Positions 1-10,696 of a stretch of DNA of 64,000 nucleotides are shown here, in pieces. The position numbers were made by a program, and so were the translations under genes. Under the pieces are notes generated by a model. That model saw only the letters and a list, made by a program, of their open reading frames with translations. It was not told the DNA's origin and searched no databases. The DNA lies in the NCBI GenBank assembly GCA_029215795.1, contig JARDYH010000001.1:357926154-357990153 (forward strand), given 5' to 3'. Origin of the DNA: Anniella stebbinsi (lineage: Eukaryota > Chordata > Lepidosauria > Squamata > Anniellidae). How positions within the stretch are numbered: the first letter of the stretch is position 1; each line of letters begins with the position of its first letter.

Positions 1-247
1 TAGCCAGTGGGAAAAGTCAACACAGTGGAAAACTCCACAGAGCCCTCCACACAACATGCAACATAACAGTTGTGCAGGAACTCTCCTCTGCACAGTGTGG
101 ATATTCTGCGTGGAGTGTTTTCCAAAAAACCTCCACTGTTGCGTGGAGTTTTCCCACCAGACAACACATTTCTCAACAGTGGTGTAAAAGCTCCACTATG
201 GAGTTCTAAAACCACCGTTGAGAAATTTGTTGTCTGAACTGAGCCAT
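1..247 (+). mobile_element. Foldback DNA transposon, partial (family with GTTCAGAC-type ends)
   Basis: This stretch is clearly homologous to 18285-18540 in this window, including the terminal block at 235-247 that ends in TGAACTGAGCCA. Internal segments such as the pair around 160-185 and 210-235 are inverted copies of one another, so the strand can fold back. The left end lies outside the window. No coding capacity is seen, so it is a non-autonomous element. Family membership rests on the internal comparison only. Confidence 0.7.
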
Positions 248-345
248 TGACTGACTTTACTACTTTAGGGCTCCGGTTTTATGCCCATTTACCTGGGAAT
301 GATGAGACTGACTTCTGAGTAGACATGTGTAGGATTGCCACTGTG

Positions 346-665
346 TAGGCTGACCAGATAAAATCCAGGTCAGGGCTCATGTAACTTTAACAGTTGTAGA
401 GAAAAGGGAATTTCAGCCAGTGTCATTTGTATGCAATTAGTTCCTGGTGATATTCCTTCTTCATCACAACAGTTAAAGTTGCCGGCACTATATTAGAGTT
501 ACCACATACAAAAGAAGGTAGGGCCCCTGCAACTTTAACTGTTGTGATGAAGAGGGAATATCACCAGGAACTAATTGCATACAAATGACACTGACTGAAA
601 TTCCCTTTTCTGTACAACTGTTAAAGTTACAGGAGCCCTGGCCTGGATTTTATCTGGTCACCCTA
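346..665 (+). mobile_element. 320-bp palindromic hAT-type MITE, copy 1
   Basis: The element starts TAGGCTGACCAGATAAAATC and ends with the inverse of that terminus. It is flanked by a perfect 8-bp duplication, ccactgtg, at 338-345 and 666-673. The two halves are inverted copies with arms of about 130 bp around an asymmetric centre. It belongs to the young subfamily with AGATAAAATCC-type ends. The 8-bp target duplication and TAGGGTGACC-like ends are typical of the hAT superfamily. No transposase is encoded. Confidence 0.92.
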
Positions 666-673
666 CCACTGTG

Positions 674-1072
674 CGAACATGGAATGTTTTGTGCATAACT
701 GTCGACTATAATTTAAAGTATAAGAGTGCAATCCTATGCATGTTTAGACAGAAAAAAGCCCTACAATTCCCAGCATTGTCCAGCTAGCTGTTTGCCTCAC
801 ATCTGGACTTTACCCCTAAGCTAGCCTGCTGCCATCAGATGAGGTGAAGGATGCTGCCCAGAATCAGAGTTGTAGTAAGACTCAACTGCCAGTCTCATCA
901 ACGTTTATAATTGGAATGGGGAGCATGTCATATCCTTTGACACAAGTAGCAAAATGTCTTGGTCTGGCCCTAGCTTGGACCAAATACTTGAAGATCCTCT
1001 GCAATATTTGAAAATACTCTTTTTTAGCATCAAGTCATAAGAACGCCACTTATTTTGTAATCAAGGCAAACA
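674..1072. other. Intergenic or intronic DNA with a small relic repeat
   Basis: Positions 715-790 resemble the short palindromic element found complete at 57788-57916 (shared core with atgcatgtttagacag and tacaattcccagcat). The rest shows no gene or repeat that I recognise. Confidence 0.5.
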
Positions 1073-1510
1073 TACAAGCAAATACAGAAAAGAGCAACTA
1101 AAATGATCAAGGGGCTGGAGCATCACCCCTGTGAGAGAAGGTTACAGTAGCTGAGATTGCTTAGCTTGGAAAAAAGGAGGCTAAGGGGAGACATGATAGA
1201 GGTGTACAAAATTATGCATGGTGTGGAGAATGTGGATAGGGGGGCATTTTTCTGCCTCTCCCATAATTCTAGAATCCGGGGTTATCCCATAAAACCAATT
1301 GGTGGGAGATTCAGGACAGATAAAAGGAAGGACTTCTTCACACAGCACATAGTTAAACTATGGAATTCACTACCACAAGATGTAGCAATGGCCACCAATT
1401 TGGATGGCTTTAAAAGGGGGTTGGATAAATTCCTGGAGGAGAAGGCTATCGATGGCTACTAGTCCTGATAGCTATGTGCTACCATCTGAGGCAATTGCTG
1501 GGGAACATGG
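1073..1510 (+). mobile_element. CR1-type LINE fragment with C-terminal ORF2 remnant
   Basis: Translation of 1157-1462 gives about 100 codons ending the LINE second ORF, with the blocks [32 protein letters not shown] and LWNSLPQ, typical of the end of CR1/L2-clade reverse transcriptases. Parts of the same sequence recur at 21118, 30830 and 34695. The 3' UTR stops at about 1510, so this copy is truncated at both ends. It is a dead 5'-truncated insertion, not a host gene. Confidence 0.85.
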
Positions 1511-3297
1511 TTAGTGAAAGATAGGCAGGAGTATGAACCCATGATGTTGTGGATGACATTATTAGGTTCTCTAATAATGTTGCTAGAGTAGATATGGGGA
1601 CAGGGTGGTCACTGGGTCTGCTGCAGGATCTGATTCCTGTGTCTGTATCTTTGTTACTTGGTCTGCTGTTGCTGGCGAGTAACAACAGACCAAGTTTTAA
1701 GTTGGGTGGCTATCTGTAGTTATGTAGAGTCCTGCGAGAGAGATCATCATTCAGGATGGGTTACAGAGATTTGATGATAACATTTCAGTGGTTTTAGCTG
1801 AGAACTGTTGGTGAGTGACAACTAGGGGGTGTTCTGTGCTGTAGTAGATTATTTTTGGGTGCCAATACGGCCCTGTTGATCTCCCCTCCCAGTTCATTGG
1901 ATTGGTCTTGTAGTCTGGGAAAAGCCTGTAAGTCTCTGCCCAAAACAAGTCTGACCAGAAATGGTTGTGTTGTAGAGCTTGGCTGTAGTCAATGGATTTT
2001 GGGGTGCATTCTGGGTAGAATTTAGAGGTGTGTTGTGATGGTCAGAAGATTACTGATATAAGGTGATTCTTACGGGCAGCATCCTACGGTGTCGTTCGGC
2101 TAATGTAAATTACATTGCAGTAGCGTCGGAGACCTTTAGCGCAATACTCCTGAGGTGTGTTTTCTGGGGAATCCTGTCGTGCAGGCTGATACTATTGCTG
2201 TTGCACTAGGGATCTCTTATGCTAGCTAAGCATAATTTGCATTAGGGGAACGACAAAGTAGGATGCTGCCCAATATGTTCATTAACTTTTGTGAGCCGCC
2301 CGGAGAGCTTTGGCTATCAGGCAGTTTGTAAATGTAATAAATAAATAAATAAATAAATAATGATGATGTACTTGCACAGTAATGTCCAGAAAGGGAGGCT
2401 GTTGTGTGGACTGGTCTGGGCTCGGCTTGATGGTGGGGTGAAGATTTATCCGAGTCCTGGTGGAACCCTTCCCTAACGAGTTCAGATAATAGAAATACTG
2501 TAGGAAATTTTGAGACAAAGGTAATTTCAGGCATATGAAAGAGGCAGAGGTAAAATGGCTGTATGGACCAACCTTTGCTTTTCACCTTTTAAACACAACT
2601 TGACCTGGAAAAAAGCGAAAGTCTTGCTCAATATGGTCCATGTCCCAGACAAGTCAAAACCACAGAAAACAAGTTGGGAGATTTCCTTCGAATTTGAGTT
2701 GTAAACGTCACGTATGCATCATGCCCCAATTACTTACAAGAAGATGGACGTTAAGAATTTATTTATTCATTTCAGTTATATATCACCCAATAACCGAAGA
2801 GTCCAGTATGCATCTTCCTATTTTCTCATACTAAGGCTGTGATCCTATACCAATTTACTTGGGAGTAAGTCCCACTGAATTCAATGGATTTTTTTTAAAA
2901 AAGAGAAGACATAAATAGGCTTGTGCTGTTAACTTCAATCTGTCATGGGTGCTGGTCATTAGAAAAACCCTATATGGGAATATTTTAAAGACATGCCCTC
3001 TATAGGTAAAAAGGATAGCATGGAAAATATATACAGTGAGACAAAGAGATGTAAAGTCTGCTTGTGAGGATGAAACGATGTAAATAATATTGTATTTAGT
3101 TGTAAATTAACATGGCTTTGGTGGTCAGATTTGCACCGTTGTTCAAGAAATGAATTCAAAAGTTTGTACTTCAACTCCCATTAACCCCAACCAGCATGGC
3201 CAATGGTCAGGAAGGGTGGGAGTTGTTGTCCAGATCATGGCGAAGGCTGCTTTAGCTAAACACGCATAGGATTGTTTCCTAAATGTAATGAAATGTG
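1511..3297. other. Non-coding stretch with old repeat relics
   Basis: Contains an L2-like tail with an (AAAT)n run at about 2285-2360, a relic with gtaagtcccactgaattcaa at 2833-2890 and an inverted relic at about 3157-3265 (acttcaactcccatta against tgggagttgttgtccag). No exon of ASPG was found. The remaining bases show nothing I recognise. Confidence 0.5.
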
Positions 3298-3305
3298 ATA
3301 CTAAG

Positions 3306-3624
3306 TAGGCTGACCATATGAAAAGGAGCACAGGGCTCATGTAACTTTAACAGTTGTAGAGAAAAGGGAATTCAGCCAGTGTCATTTGTATGCAATTAGT
3401 CCCTGGTGAAATTCCCTCTTCATCACAACAGTTAAAGGTGCAGGCACTATACTAGAGTGACCATATACAAAAGAAGGCAGGGTCCCTGCAACTTTAACTG
3501 TTGTGATGAAGAGGGAATTTCACCAGGAACTAATTGCATACGAATGACACTGGCTGAAATTCCCTTTTCTCTACAACTGTTAAAGTTACATGAGCCCTGT
3601 CCTCCTTTTCATATGGTCAGCCTA
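3306..3624 (+). mobile_element. 319-bp palindromic hAT-type MITE, copy 2
   Basis: The ends are TAGGCTGACCATATG and its inverse. The flanks carry a perfect 8-bp duplication, atactaag, at 3298-3305 and 3625-3632. It belongs to the young subfamily but carries the ATATGAAAAGGAG-type ends. The centre has the order gcactatactagagtgacca, the same orientation as copy 1. Confidence 0.93.
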
Positions 3625-3724
3625 ATACTAAGCAACAAAGCGCACACAGAAGAAACATACCCAGATGAATTTTAAAGTGTTTTATTGGTATTTGAATGAC
3701 GTATTGGTTTTTAAGTGTTTTAAT

Positions 3725-3792
3725 CAGTTTTGTATTTTATGTTTGACGCTGTTCCCCGCCTCGATCCGTTGATCCGTTGGGAGAGGCGGGTA

Positions 3793-3830
<38 letters not shown>

Positions 3831-3845
3831 ATTATTATTATTATA
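3725..3845 (+). repeat. LINE-like 3' tail ending in (AT)n and (TTA)n microsatellite
   Basis: A short block with cgcctcgatccg...gagaggcgggtaataaat resembles the 3' tail of squamate L2-type elements. It runs directly into (AT)n at about 3796-3826 and (ATT)n to 3842. The tail assignment is by general resemblance; the microsatellite is plain. Confidence 0.6.
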
Positions 3846-5574
3846 CATGCGCAGGTGTGTTGTAGCATCAGGCACTATGTGTGCAAATTACAACTACAAA
3901 CTGCTGTGCATCTTCACCCTGCCCTGGACAAATTCCTGTGGGCACCCATGCCTATGTTTGCTATCCTAAACATCCTTGCAGCTCCATTCTCTGTCTATTT
4001 ACTTGGAAGTAATTCCCACTACTGTGACCAGTGGATTTACTTTGAGGTAAATGTGCATACAATTTCAGCCCTAAGTTCAATGAGACTTAAGTCTAAGTCA
4101 ACGTTTATTTATTTATTTATTTATTTATTTATGTGTAGCATTTACATACTGCTGAATAGAATAAAATCTCTCAGTCATATAGCTGGGCTGTTCAACTATT
4201 TTCCTTATCTACATTTTCCAGTACAGAGTAACGAATCTGTGATACATTAAAATTAGGAACTTCATTATTTTATCTTCAGTGGTACAGTTGGGGGTGTTTA
4301 TTTGGTTTTGCCCAAAGGCTAATAAAAGAAGATGGTTGTGTGGGTGTGGGTGTGGGTGTGTGGGTTTGCACCTCAGCGTTATTTTGTTGTTAAAATGCAT
4401 TAATTAATTTTAATGTGTCTGTGTGGTTGAAATCTCCAGTAACACCTTCATCCACTAGGAGCAGATTTCCCTAACCAGCACAAGCCAGGGGAGATTAGTT
4501 GAACCAAAGGATGGAGTTATATGTCTCCTGGTTCCCCACGGCTGTGGGGCAGACCCTCAGGAGAATGGGGTGGAAAGGCTCCTCCCTCAGCATGGCTTTG
4601 CTCAGGCAGGGCGGGCACAATGCGTCCAGCTGTGACAGCTGTTTAAGTTTGCTTGAAGGATTCACTGTATCACACTAAGGATTATTCCAACCATCGGAAG
4701 CCAGGTCCATTTGCTTGTCTTAAACAAAATGGCTTGCTCTTTGACCCAACTTTCATTTTCCGTTTCTGAGTTCTATGGAAGTACCGGCTGATGTTTTATA
4801 TGGCTTTGCCATATATGGCTGATGTTTTATATGTGTCAGCCTTTAATGAAACGGTTTGTTCCTGATCCAAATTTCATTTTGCATTTCTGTGTTCTGTGGA
4901 AGTACAGCTGGCAGCTAGATTCTTCAGTTACATTCTTAAGTGGATTCTTTAGCTATTTTTGACTTGAAGCAACCTATTTCCTGGTTTACTTTTCAGATAG
5001 TTTGCTTCTCTTTATAAGCCCTCCCCCCCAAAGCTAGTGACTTACCTCTGGATATTTAATGCAGCTTTTCCTTCCTTGTTCTCTTTCTGATTAAGTCAGC
5101 GGATTGCAAAAGCTGCATTTCTCATACTCATTGTGAGCACTGTCCTAAGCAAACATTTCAAATGCTTAATCAGTAACTGCAACTATGTCTAATCATTGAT
5201 GCACAAATTTGGGCTGTATACAATGTTTAACTTCATACAACCAACCAGTTCCAAATTTCTAGGAAATTTCCATTCTGGTACCTAGGATTTTTCCAGCCTT
5301 GCAACTCATTATGACTATTTGAGCAAAGAATTAATTTGGGGCATGCTGCTGGCCCAGTCGTAATAGGTCAGAAGCTCTATTAAAGAATGGCAACAATTCA
5401 GTGTCATACTTGTGAAAAGAAGCGTTAAATAAATAAATAAATGATTAAATAAATACATAAAATCAGCCATGGAAAATGCTCCAGTTTGAACAGACCTGAG
5501 GCCTTGGGAGATAAGGGTTTAACCCTTCTCCCTCATGCTGTTACCCTGATTAAAATAAACTTCCACTTGCTCCA
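3846..5574. other. Non-coding stretch with relic repeats
   Basis: Holds a relic with ttacttggaagtaattccca (3990-4065), an (ATTT)n run with an L2-like tail on the reverse strand (4104-4165), a GTGTGG-rich run (4332-4368) and an imperfect direct duplication of about 60 bp (4740-4800 against 4855-4915). An (AAAT)n tail lies at about 5425-5460. No coding signal is seen. Confidence 0.5.
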
Positions 5575-5748
5575 CTATCAGAGGAAGTACACCTATCCAG
5601 TTGCTGGGGAACATGGGTGGGAGGATGCTGTTGCACCCATGTCCTGCTTGTGGTTCCCTGGTCGTCAGCTGGTCGGCCACTGTGTGAACAGAGTGCTGGA
5701 CTAGATGGCCCCTCAGTCTGATCCAGCAGGGCTCTTCTTTTGCTCTTA
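5575..5748 (+). mobile_element. CR1 LINE 3' UTR fragment
   Basis: Matches the 3' UTR shared by many copies in this window: cagttgctggggaacatggg, then gtcctgcttgtgg, then ggactagatgg and gatccagcagggctcttctt. It is strongly 5' truncated and has no coding content. Confidence 0.85.
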
Positions 5749-6076
5749 ATACACGCAGCTTCACTCAGGTCCCACCCAAGTGTTTATGCCTTTGTCTTGC
5801 TATGCAGGAGCATCATGTTTCAAACTAACCTAAGATTATATCCCAAGGACCAGTTGCTCTCAGTGAACCTGTAGTCACTTTCCGCTCTTCTGGTAAGGCC
5901 TTTGTAAGGTCCCCGTGACCAAGAATCTTCCTTATAGGACATTTACTCCTTGTGTTTGGTGTCATTTCCTTGTATATACTTTGAGTAGATGAAATCTTAA
6001 TGATCAGCTAAGAAATAAAAAAAGACATTTGTTTTACTCCCGGTTTTCTTTTTCTTTTCTTCCTCCTGTTTCTCAG

Positions 6077-6206
6077 GTCTTGCTCCTGAGGCCAACAAGT
6101 TAGCAGCGGCCCTGTGGAAGATCCCAATTCTCCATGATGCGGTCTACACCAAGGAAACTGACCTGTATTACCGTTTGGGGCTTCGAGACGACACTTTGGT
6201 GCTTCC
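6077..6206 (+). CDS. ASPG: ASPG exon, visible 1 of 11 (asparaginase N-domain)
   Basis: Coding exon of the cytosolic asparaginase/lysophospholipase, which hydrolyses L-asparagine to aspartate and ammonia. The acceptor follows a pyrimidine tract ending tttctcag. The donor is CC|gtacgt; the alternative TAC|gtattg fails because it breaks phase with the next exon. The exon begins with two bases completing a codon, then 42 codons containing LAAALWKIPILHD and DDTLVLP, which match vertebrate ASPG. The loop between HD and LVLP is six residues longer than in mammalian ASPG as I know it. The preceding exon with the catalytic TGGTIG threonine is not in the window. Confidence 0.94.
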
Positions 6207-6739
6207 GTACGTATTGGGAACATGTAGCTCTTGCCGGAGTTCTGGATCTTCCTGTTAATTATCCTGAATGTTTGCCTTTTACCCTTGTGCAGAGCCCACT
6301 AGGGTTGTGCATATGCAGGTAAACAGAAGTACCATTAAATGAAAGCAGATTCCTGAGTATCTCAATTTGCATTTTTTAAAAGGCAAATTGCTAGCCCTTA
6401 TGGTGGAAGATATGCTTACTGAAATCTAAGAAGCCAGTAGGGTGGCTGAATAAGAGTTTCTGTGGTTAGGGGTAAGGTTTCAATGTACTGTGAAGCTCCT
6501 TTCCCCCATGACTATCAAAAGCAAAATAAACTATGCAAATTCAGGACAATCACGCAGATTTGCATCATTGACAGAATTCAGCTGATTTTTAAGGCAGGAT
6601 TTGGATTGTCTGGGATGAGGGTTGGTTCTGATCGCAATACCTTTGTGTAACTAAACACTTAAATGCTGCTGCTTCTGTTATTTAGATTTGAGCAGTAAAA
6701 AGGAAACGTATGTGTTCTTGACATTATTTATTTGTTGCA

Positions 6740-6850
6740 CCGTGTCCTGCTTGTGGATTTCCGGTCGACAGCTGGTTGGCCACCGTGTGAACAGAGTGCT
6801 GGACTAGATGGATCCTTGGTCTGACCCAGCAGGGCTTTTCTTACGTACTT
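6740..6850 (+). mobile_element. CR1 LINE 3' UTR fragment
   Basis: Shares gtcctgcttgtgga, cagctggttggccaccgtgt, gctggactagatgga and tctgacccagcagggctttt with the other CR1 copies in this window. It is a short 3' remnant. Confidence 0.85.
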
Positions 6851-7020
6851 ATAGGAACATGGAGAGCTGCTTTATACCTGGTTAGACTGTTTGTCCATTT
6901 TGATTGGCAGTGGCTCTTCAGGAGTACAGGCAGAGGTTTTCTCGTCACCTGCTCCCTGATCCTTTTAATGGGGAGATTTCATCCCCTGCTACCTGATCCT
7001 TTTAATGGGGATATACCCAA
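6842..7020 (-). mobile_element. Degraded tRNA-derived SINE
   Basis: The plus strand reads like the inverse of the SINE at 32785-32985 (gagctgctttatacc, then gattggcagtggctctt, then gcaggttttctc-like blocks). The tRNA-like head is poorly preserved, and an internal duplication of about 30 bp (cctgatccttttaatgggga) is present. Assignment is tentative. Confidence 0.5.
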
Positions 7021-7525
7021 ACTGACTGCTCTCTCCCATGTGCTCGACACAGATAAGAGCCATGTTAATACTACACCAACTGTATAAAAGGTATTGTTCA
7101 TGTCTGGGAAGAGTATCCCAAGACCACCTGGACTGAAATCCTGCCCTATGCATCCTTTCAGATCATCATTTTGTGTTGTATTTCTGCACAATCAGAATGA
7201 TCATATGCTTAAAATTGTAAACAGAGCAGTAAACTTACCTACTCTACACGGACGATATGATTTTATTTTGTCTGTACTGTGTGTTACATGTTTTTCTTCG
7301 GAACTATTGCTTTGTATCCAAACATATGCAGATTTAATTGATTAAAGGTACTATGAATGGTTTAGACGGAAAAAAATGTCCTACCACTCTCAGCATGTCT
7401 CAGCCAGACCCTTGGTCTGATCCAGCATGGCTCTTCTTTATGTTCTTATGTTCTGAAATAAAAATCCTTTCTTTTGTGGGGCAAGTAAAATAACTCATTG
7501 TGCAAAATGTTCTTTCTTTTGACAG

Positions 7526-7637
7526 CCTCTCTGAGCAAAATAAAAGAATTATCTACACAATCCTGGAACTTTCTCCATTGCTTGATTCTTCAAATATGAC
7601 ACCTGCTGAATGGGACAATATTGCCAAGTGTCTACAG
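7526..7637 (+). CDS. ASPG: ASPG exon, visible 2 of 11 (substrate-pocket exon)
   Basis: The exon starts after ttttgacag with one base that completes a proline codon split across the junction, then 37 codons to CAG|gtattt. It includes SEQNKRIIYTILE and LLDSSNMTPAEW. The DSS segment matches the asparaginase loop that contacts the amino-acid substrate (Ser58 region of the bacterial type II enzyme). Phase 0 at the end fits the next exon. Length and sequence agree with vertebrate ASPG. Confidence 0.95.
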
Positions 7638-7791
7638 GTATTTTGGATTTCTCTTGCAATTTGCTGCTGGTCATGTTGTTTTTCATGTTGCAATCCCAAC
7701 AGTTCTGCTTTTAAGGATCAGATGCTTTTTACACCAGCAAAATCTCAGCACTTCCAGAATCCTCAGCTTAGAATGCAGGATGTGTCAACAT

Positions 7792-8111
7792 TAGGCTGAC
7801 CGTATGAAAAGGAGGACAGGGCTCATGTAACTTTAACAGTTGTAGAGAAAAGGGAGTTTCAGCCAGTGCCATTTGTATGCAATTAATTCCTGGTGCAATT
7901 CCCTCTTCATCACAACAGTTAAAGTTGCAGGGGCCCTGCCTTCTTTTGTATATGGCCACTCTAGTATAGTGCCTGCAACTTTAACTGTTGTGATGAAGAG
8001 GGATTTTCACCAGGAACTAATTGCATACAAATGACACTGGCTGAAATTCCCTTTTCTCTACAACTGTTAAAGTTATATGAGCCCTGTCCTCCTTTTCATA
8101 TGGTCAGTCTA
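7792..8111 (-). mobile_element. 320-bp palindromic hAT-type MITE, copy 3
   Basis: The ends are TAGGCTGACCGTATG and the inverse of TAGACTGACCATATG. A perfect 8-bp duplication, gtcaacat, lies at 7784-7791 and 8112-8119. The asymmetric centre is inverted relative to copies 1 and 2. It has ATATGAAAAGGAG-type ends on the young core. Confidence 0.93.
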
Positions 8112-8251
8112 GTCAACATATTTGGTTCTTTATTGAGCTTCATGATTGACCAGCACAAGCTGCGTGAATCACATGGTTAGCCTTTTCTATTCACAATGAC
8201 AGGTTATTTCCATATTTCTATCTCCTTTTTTAAAAAAAGAAAAAAGCTTTC

Positions 8252-8254
<3 letters not shown>

Positions 8255-8282
<28 letters not shown>

Positions 8283-8400
8283 ATTTATTTGTATCCCTCC
8301 TTTTCCCCAATACTGGGACTCAAGGCGGTTTACAAGTTTAAAATATATACAGGTAAAACATATAAATATAAATTTACAAAAGTTAAACCTTTAAAGCTTA
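8255..8400 (-). mobile_element. L2-like LINE 3' end, inverted
   Basis: An (ATT)n run (8250-8276) is followed by the inverse of a LINE tail: tttgtatccctccttttccc, then ctcaaggcggtttacaag and A-rich sequence. The same block recurs at 19225-19350. Only the 3' end is present. Confidence 0.75.
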
Positions 8401-9329
8401 TTGCAGCATAGGATGTGCTCCCCATGGGGTGACTTTGAAGCAATCTCATGAGTTCATTGCTGGAACAACATCAATGGGATGAACTAGCCCCTGCATAGAG
8501 CTCTATCGCATCTGCAATTTGGTGCTCTCTCGCCATGCCTGGTGTGTGGATTTGCATCACGGTACTCACATGATGCTGTGCCTATCCTGCTGACACCCTG
8601 CCTCTTCCCCAGCCTTTTCTGTTTTTTCCTAGAACGCCTAAAATCTGCATTATTTCCCCTAAGTGCGTTTAATGCATCCTTAAGCCTCCATGTAGTTTTA
8701 AAGGAATTGGGGGCGTGTGCTTTAACAGGAGTCTTGCTGTTGGCTTGAATGGATTGCATCAGGTCCTGGCAGAGAAAAGCGATCTCTCCCAGCAGCCAGC
8801 TCCAAGCCTCAATATAAAACCCAAACCTTGCATCCCAAGCTCAAAAGTGTTTTCTAAAAATCATACAACGTCCGAATCTCTGCAGAGAGTGGATTGTATT
8901 CCCTTGATGCCCCCAAAGAGCTAGACTAAAAGGTCATTCCATTTTTGCCCAGCAGAAAGGCGATCTGCTGAAGTGCTCATCTGACAGGATCTGACTGGAG
9001 GGAGAAAGAGAAGGGGCAGGGTGGAGCGGAGTGGAAGAGCAAATGAGCGAAAGAGCAGCTAATCAGGTGAAAGGGATCATAAGCTTGATGCGCTTATGCA
9101 TCAGAGGTAAAAAAATGCTGAGGCAAACTGGGGGGAAAATTAGGTGTGATGGAGCTTATAATCAAGAGCTCTGCAGAGTTCTACATGCAATTTCCAGGTA
9201 TGAATCTCTGAGCAGGATGTAACTGAAAACTAGGATTCCGCTCACAGATTTTTCCTGGGGAAAAGTGATGAGGAAATCGAGGTGTGATGGTAAGTTTTAC
9301 ATGATTTGCTTACATGATCATGAAGGTTT
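8401..9329. other. Non-coding stretch, not identified
   Basis: No conserved coding or repeat signature is recognised. There are scattered GAGCTC-containing inverted words near 8497 and 9167, but no clean terminal repeats, so I do not call an element here. Confidence 0.4.
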
Positions 9330-9545
9330 AGGCTGTCAATGACCACTAGTCATGATGGCTATATGCTACCTCCAGGATCAGAGCTGGGGTGCCATATGTA
9401 CACTATTTGCTGGGGAACATGAGTAAGAGGGCACTATTGCATTCATGTCCTGCTTGTGGTCTTCCTAAAGGTAGCTGATTGGCCACTGAGTGAATACAGA
9501 ATGCTGGACTAGATTGGACCCTTGGTCCAATCCAGCATGGCTCTG
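9330..9545 (+). mobile_element. CR1 LINE 3' UTR fragment
   Basis: Shares ggctatatgctacctcca, ttgctggggaacatgag, tcatgtcctgcttgtgg and ccttggtccaatccagcatg with the other CR1 copies here. It is non-coding and 5' truncated. Confidence 0.82.
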
Positions 9546-10267
9546 ATCAGTTTCTTTTCGTGTAGGCCTGGTATGTAATTCTTGCAAGCAGCATTCCATC
9601 TTTTCTCATCATGGCATTTTAGCTTCCTGCTAAACTCCATCAGATCATAAGGTGGCAGTATAATGTTATGGGTGGCATGCCATTGCGTGTGAGAATGTGT
9701 TGACTGGGGAGACTGGATCTTAAGTTTTGCAAATGGGACCTGCAACAAAATGTTGCAGTGCTCCTGTTTAGGGTTCCAGCCAGCCCGCTATCCATGCCCT
9801 TTTCTAGGATACTCCATTCCATCACCCCTCCCTACCTGTTCCCCCTCCAAAAGTTAACATTCAATGGCTGTTGAACACGCCCAGCCTTTATTGGACTCCT
9901 CCCATGAGGTCCCCCCACTAAATATTTTTGTACTTCTGCAAACCTTGGAGTTCCTTCAAGCCCACTGAGTTCTCTCTCTTAGGCGTGGATGGTGTCATTT
10001 TGCCTACTTGGGGATTGGCACTCCGAGAACTGCAAACACAGAGAACTGAATTTGCTGTTGGTATATAAGATTTTAGCACACATGTTACTCTGTGGGAGTT
10101 CCAGTGACACATTCTTGCCCAACAACATAGTCCATCCTGGTAGTGCTTTAGACCTTGGCCTGAAGAACAGGAGCTGAATGGCTCCTTCCTCCGGCTGCCA
10201 GATCTACACCTTGTGTCATATCAATAGGATCCTATCATGGTGATGCTATATCCCTCTTGTGCATTTA
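9546..10267. other. Non-coding stretch next to the LTR
   Basis: No exon and no repeat that I can name. The sequence abuts the retroviral LTR at 10268. Confidence 0.4.
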
Positions 10268-10673
10268 TGTTACAGTATTTAATCGGAGACCAGTCCAAAG
10301 TTCCAGTTTCAAACAGATAACCTTTATTGCTAGCAAGACAGCAGCCTGGAATCGTTCCACAGACTGCAGCCCCCCCCCCTTTGGGTGACCCAGTCTCTTA
10401 TACATTTCAAGCAAACAGGAAAGAGCATGTCATACAACAGGATGATGCGCGCGCAACATAACGGTATGGTAGCAGGTGTTTCTCCTTATATGGTCTGGAA
10501 CGGTCTGTTACTTCTTACTAGGCCAGGTCACATGGTCTGTGGTCTGCTGCCTGCATGCAGTTACAACAGCATAGAAGCTACTTATGAGAGAAAACAAAGA
10601 GAGAAGAGAATGGGGGGGCATTACTCAAAATGGAGTCACTTTGGTCAAGTGACTGGGGGTCAGTTCCCTCACA
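10268..10673 (-). mobile_element. Retroviral 3' LTR, minus strand
   Basis: Read on the minus strand the block starts TGTGAGGGAACTGACC directly after a purine tract (AAAGGGGGGAA, 10674-10685) and ends CTGTAACA, giving TG...CA limits. A polyadenylation signal AATAAA (inverse at 10323-10328) lies near the 3' end. TATAAG-like boxes lie upstream of it (inverse near 10391 and 10488). It joins the env relic in the order env, purine tract, LTR. No matching second LTR was found in the window. Confidence 0.8.
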
Positions 10674-10696
10674 TTCCCCCCTTTGAAACTCTTTTG

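Larger units (their letters stand above)
6207..7525 (+). other. ASPG intron with CR1 and SINE debris
   Basis: Intron of about 1.3 kb between the first two visible exons. It holds a CR1 3' UTR piece (6740-6850), a degraded tRNA-derived SINE on the minus strand (about 6842-7020) and a CR1 tail piece (7405-7457, cccttggtctgatccagcat). 7345-7400 resembles the small palindromic relic also seen at 26035 and 57788. No other coding signal is seen. Confidence 0.8.

Noticed and set aside
1157..1462. 101-codon frame that looks like a conserved protein
   Set aside because: It is the C-terminus of a CR1-type LINE ORF, repeated in part at 21118 and 34695, not a host gene.
1..6076. Search for the ASPG exon with the TGGTIG catalytic threonine
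   Set aside because: No plus-strand segment encodes it with the required one-base overhang before GT. The exon is judged to be upstream of the window.
8401..9329. Possible large foldback element suggested by GAGCTC words at both sides
   Set aside because: The inverted words are too short, and no paired ends or target duplication were found.
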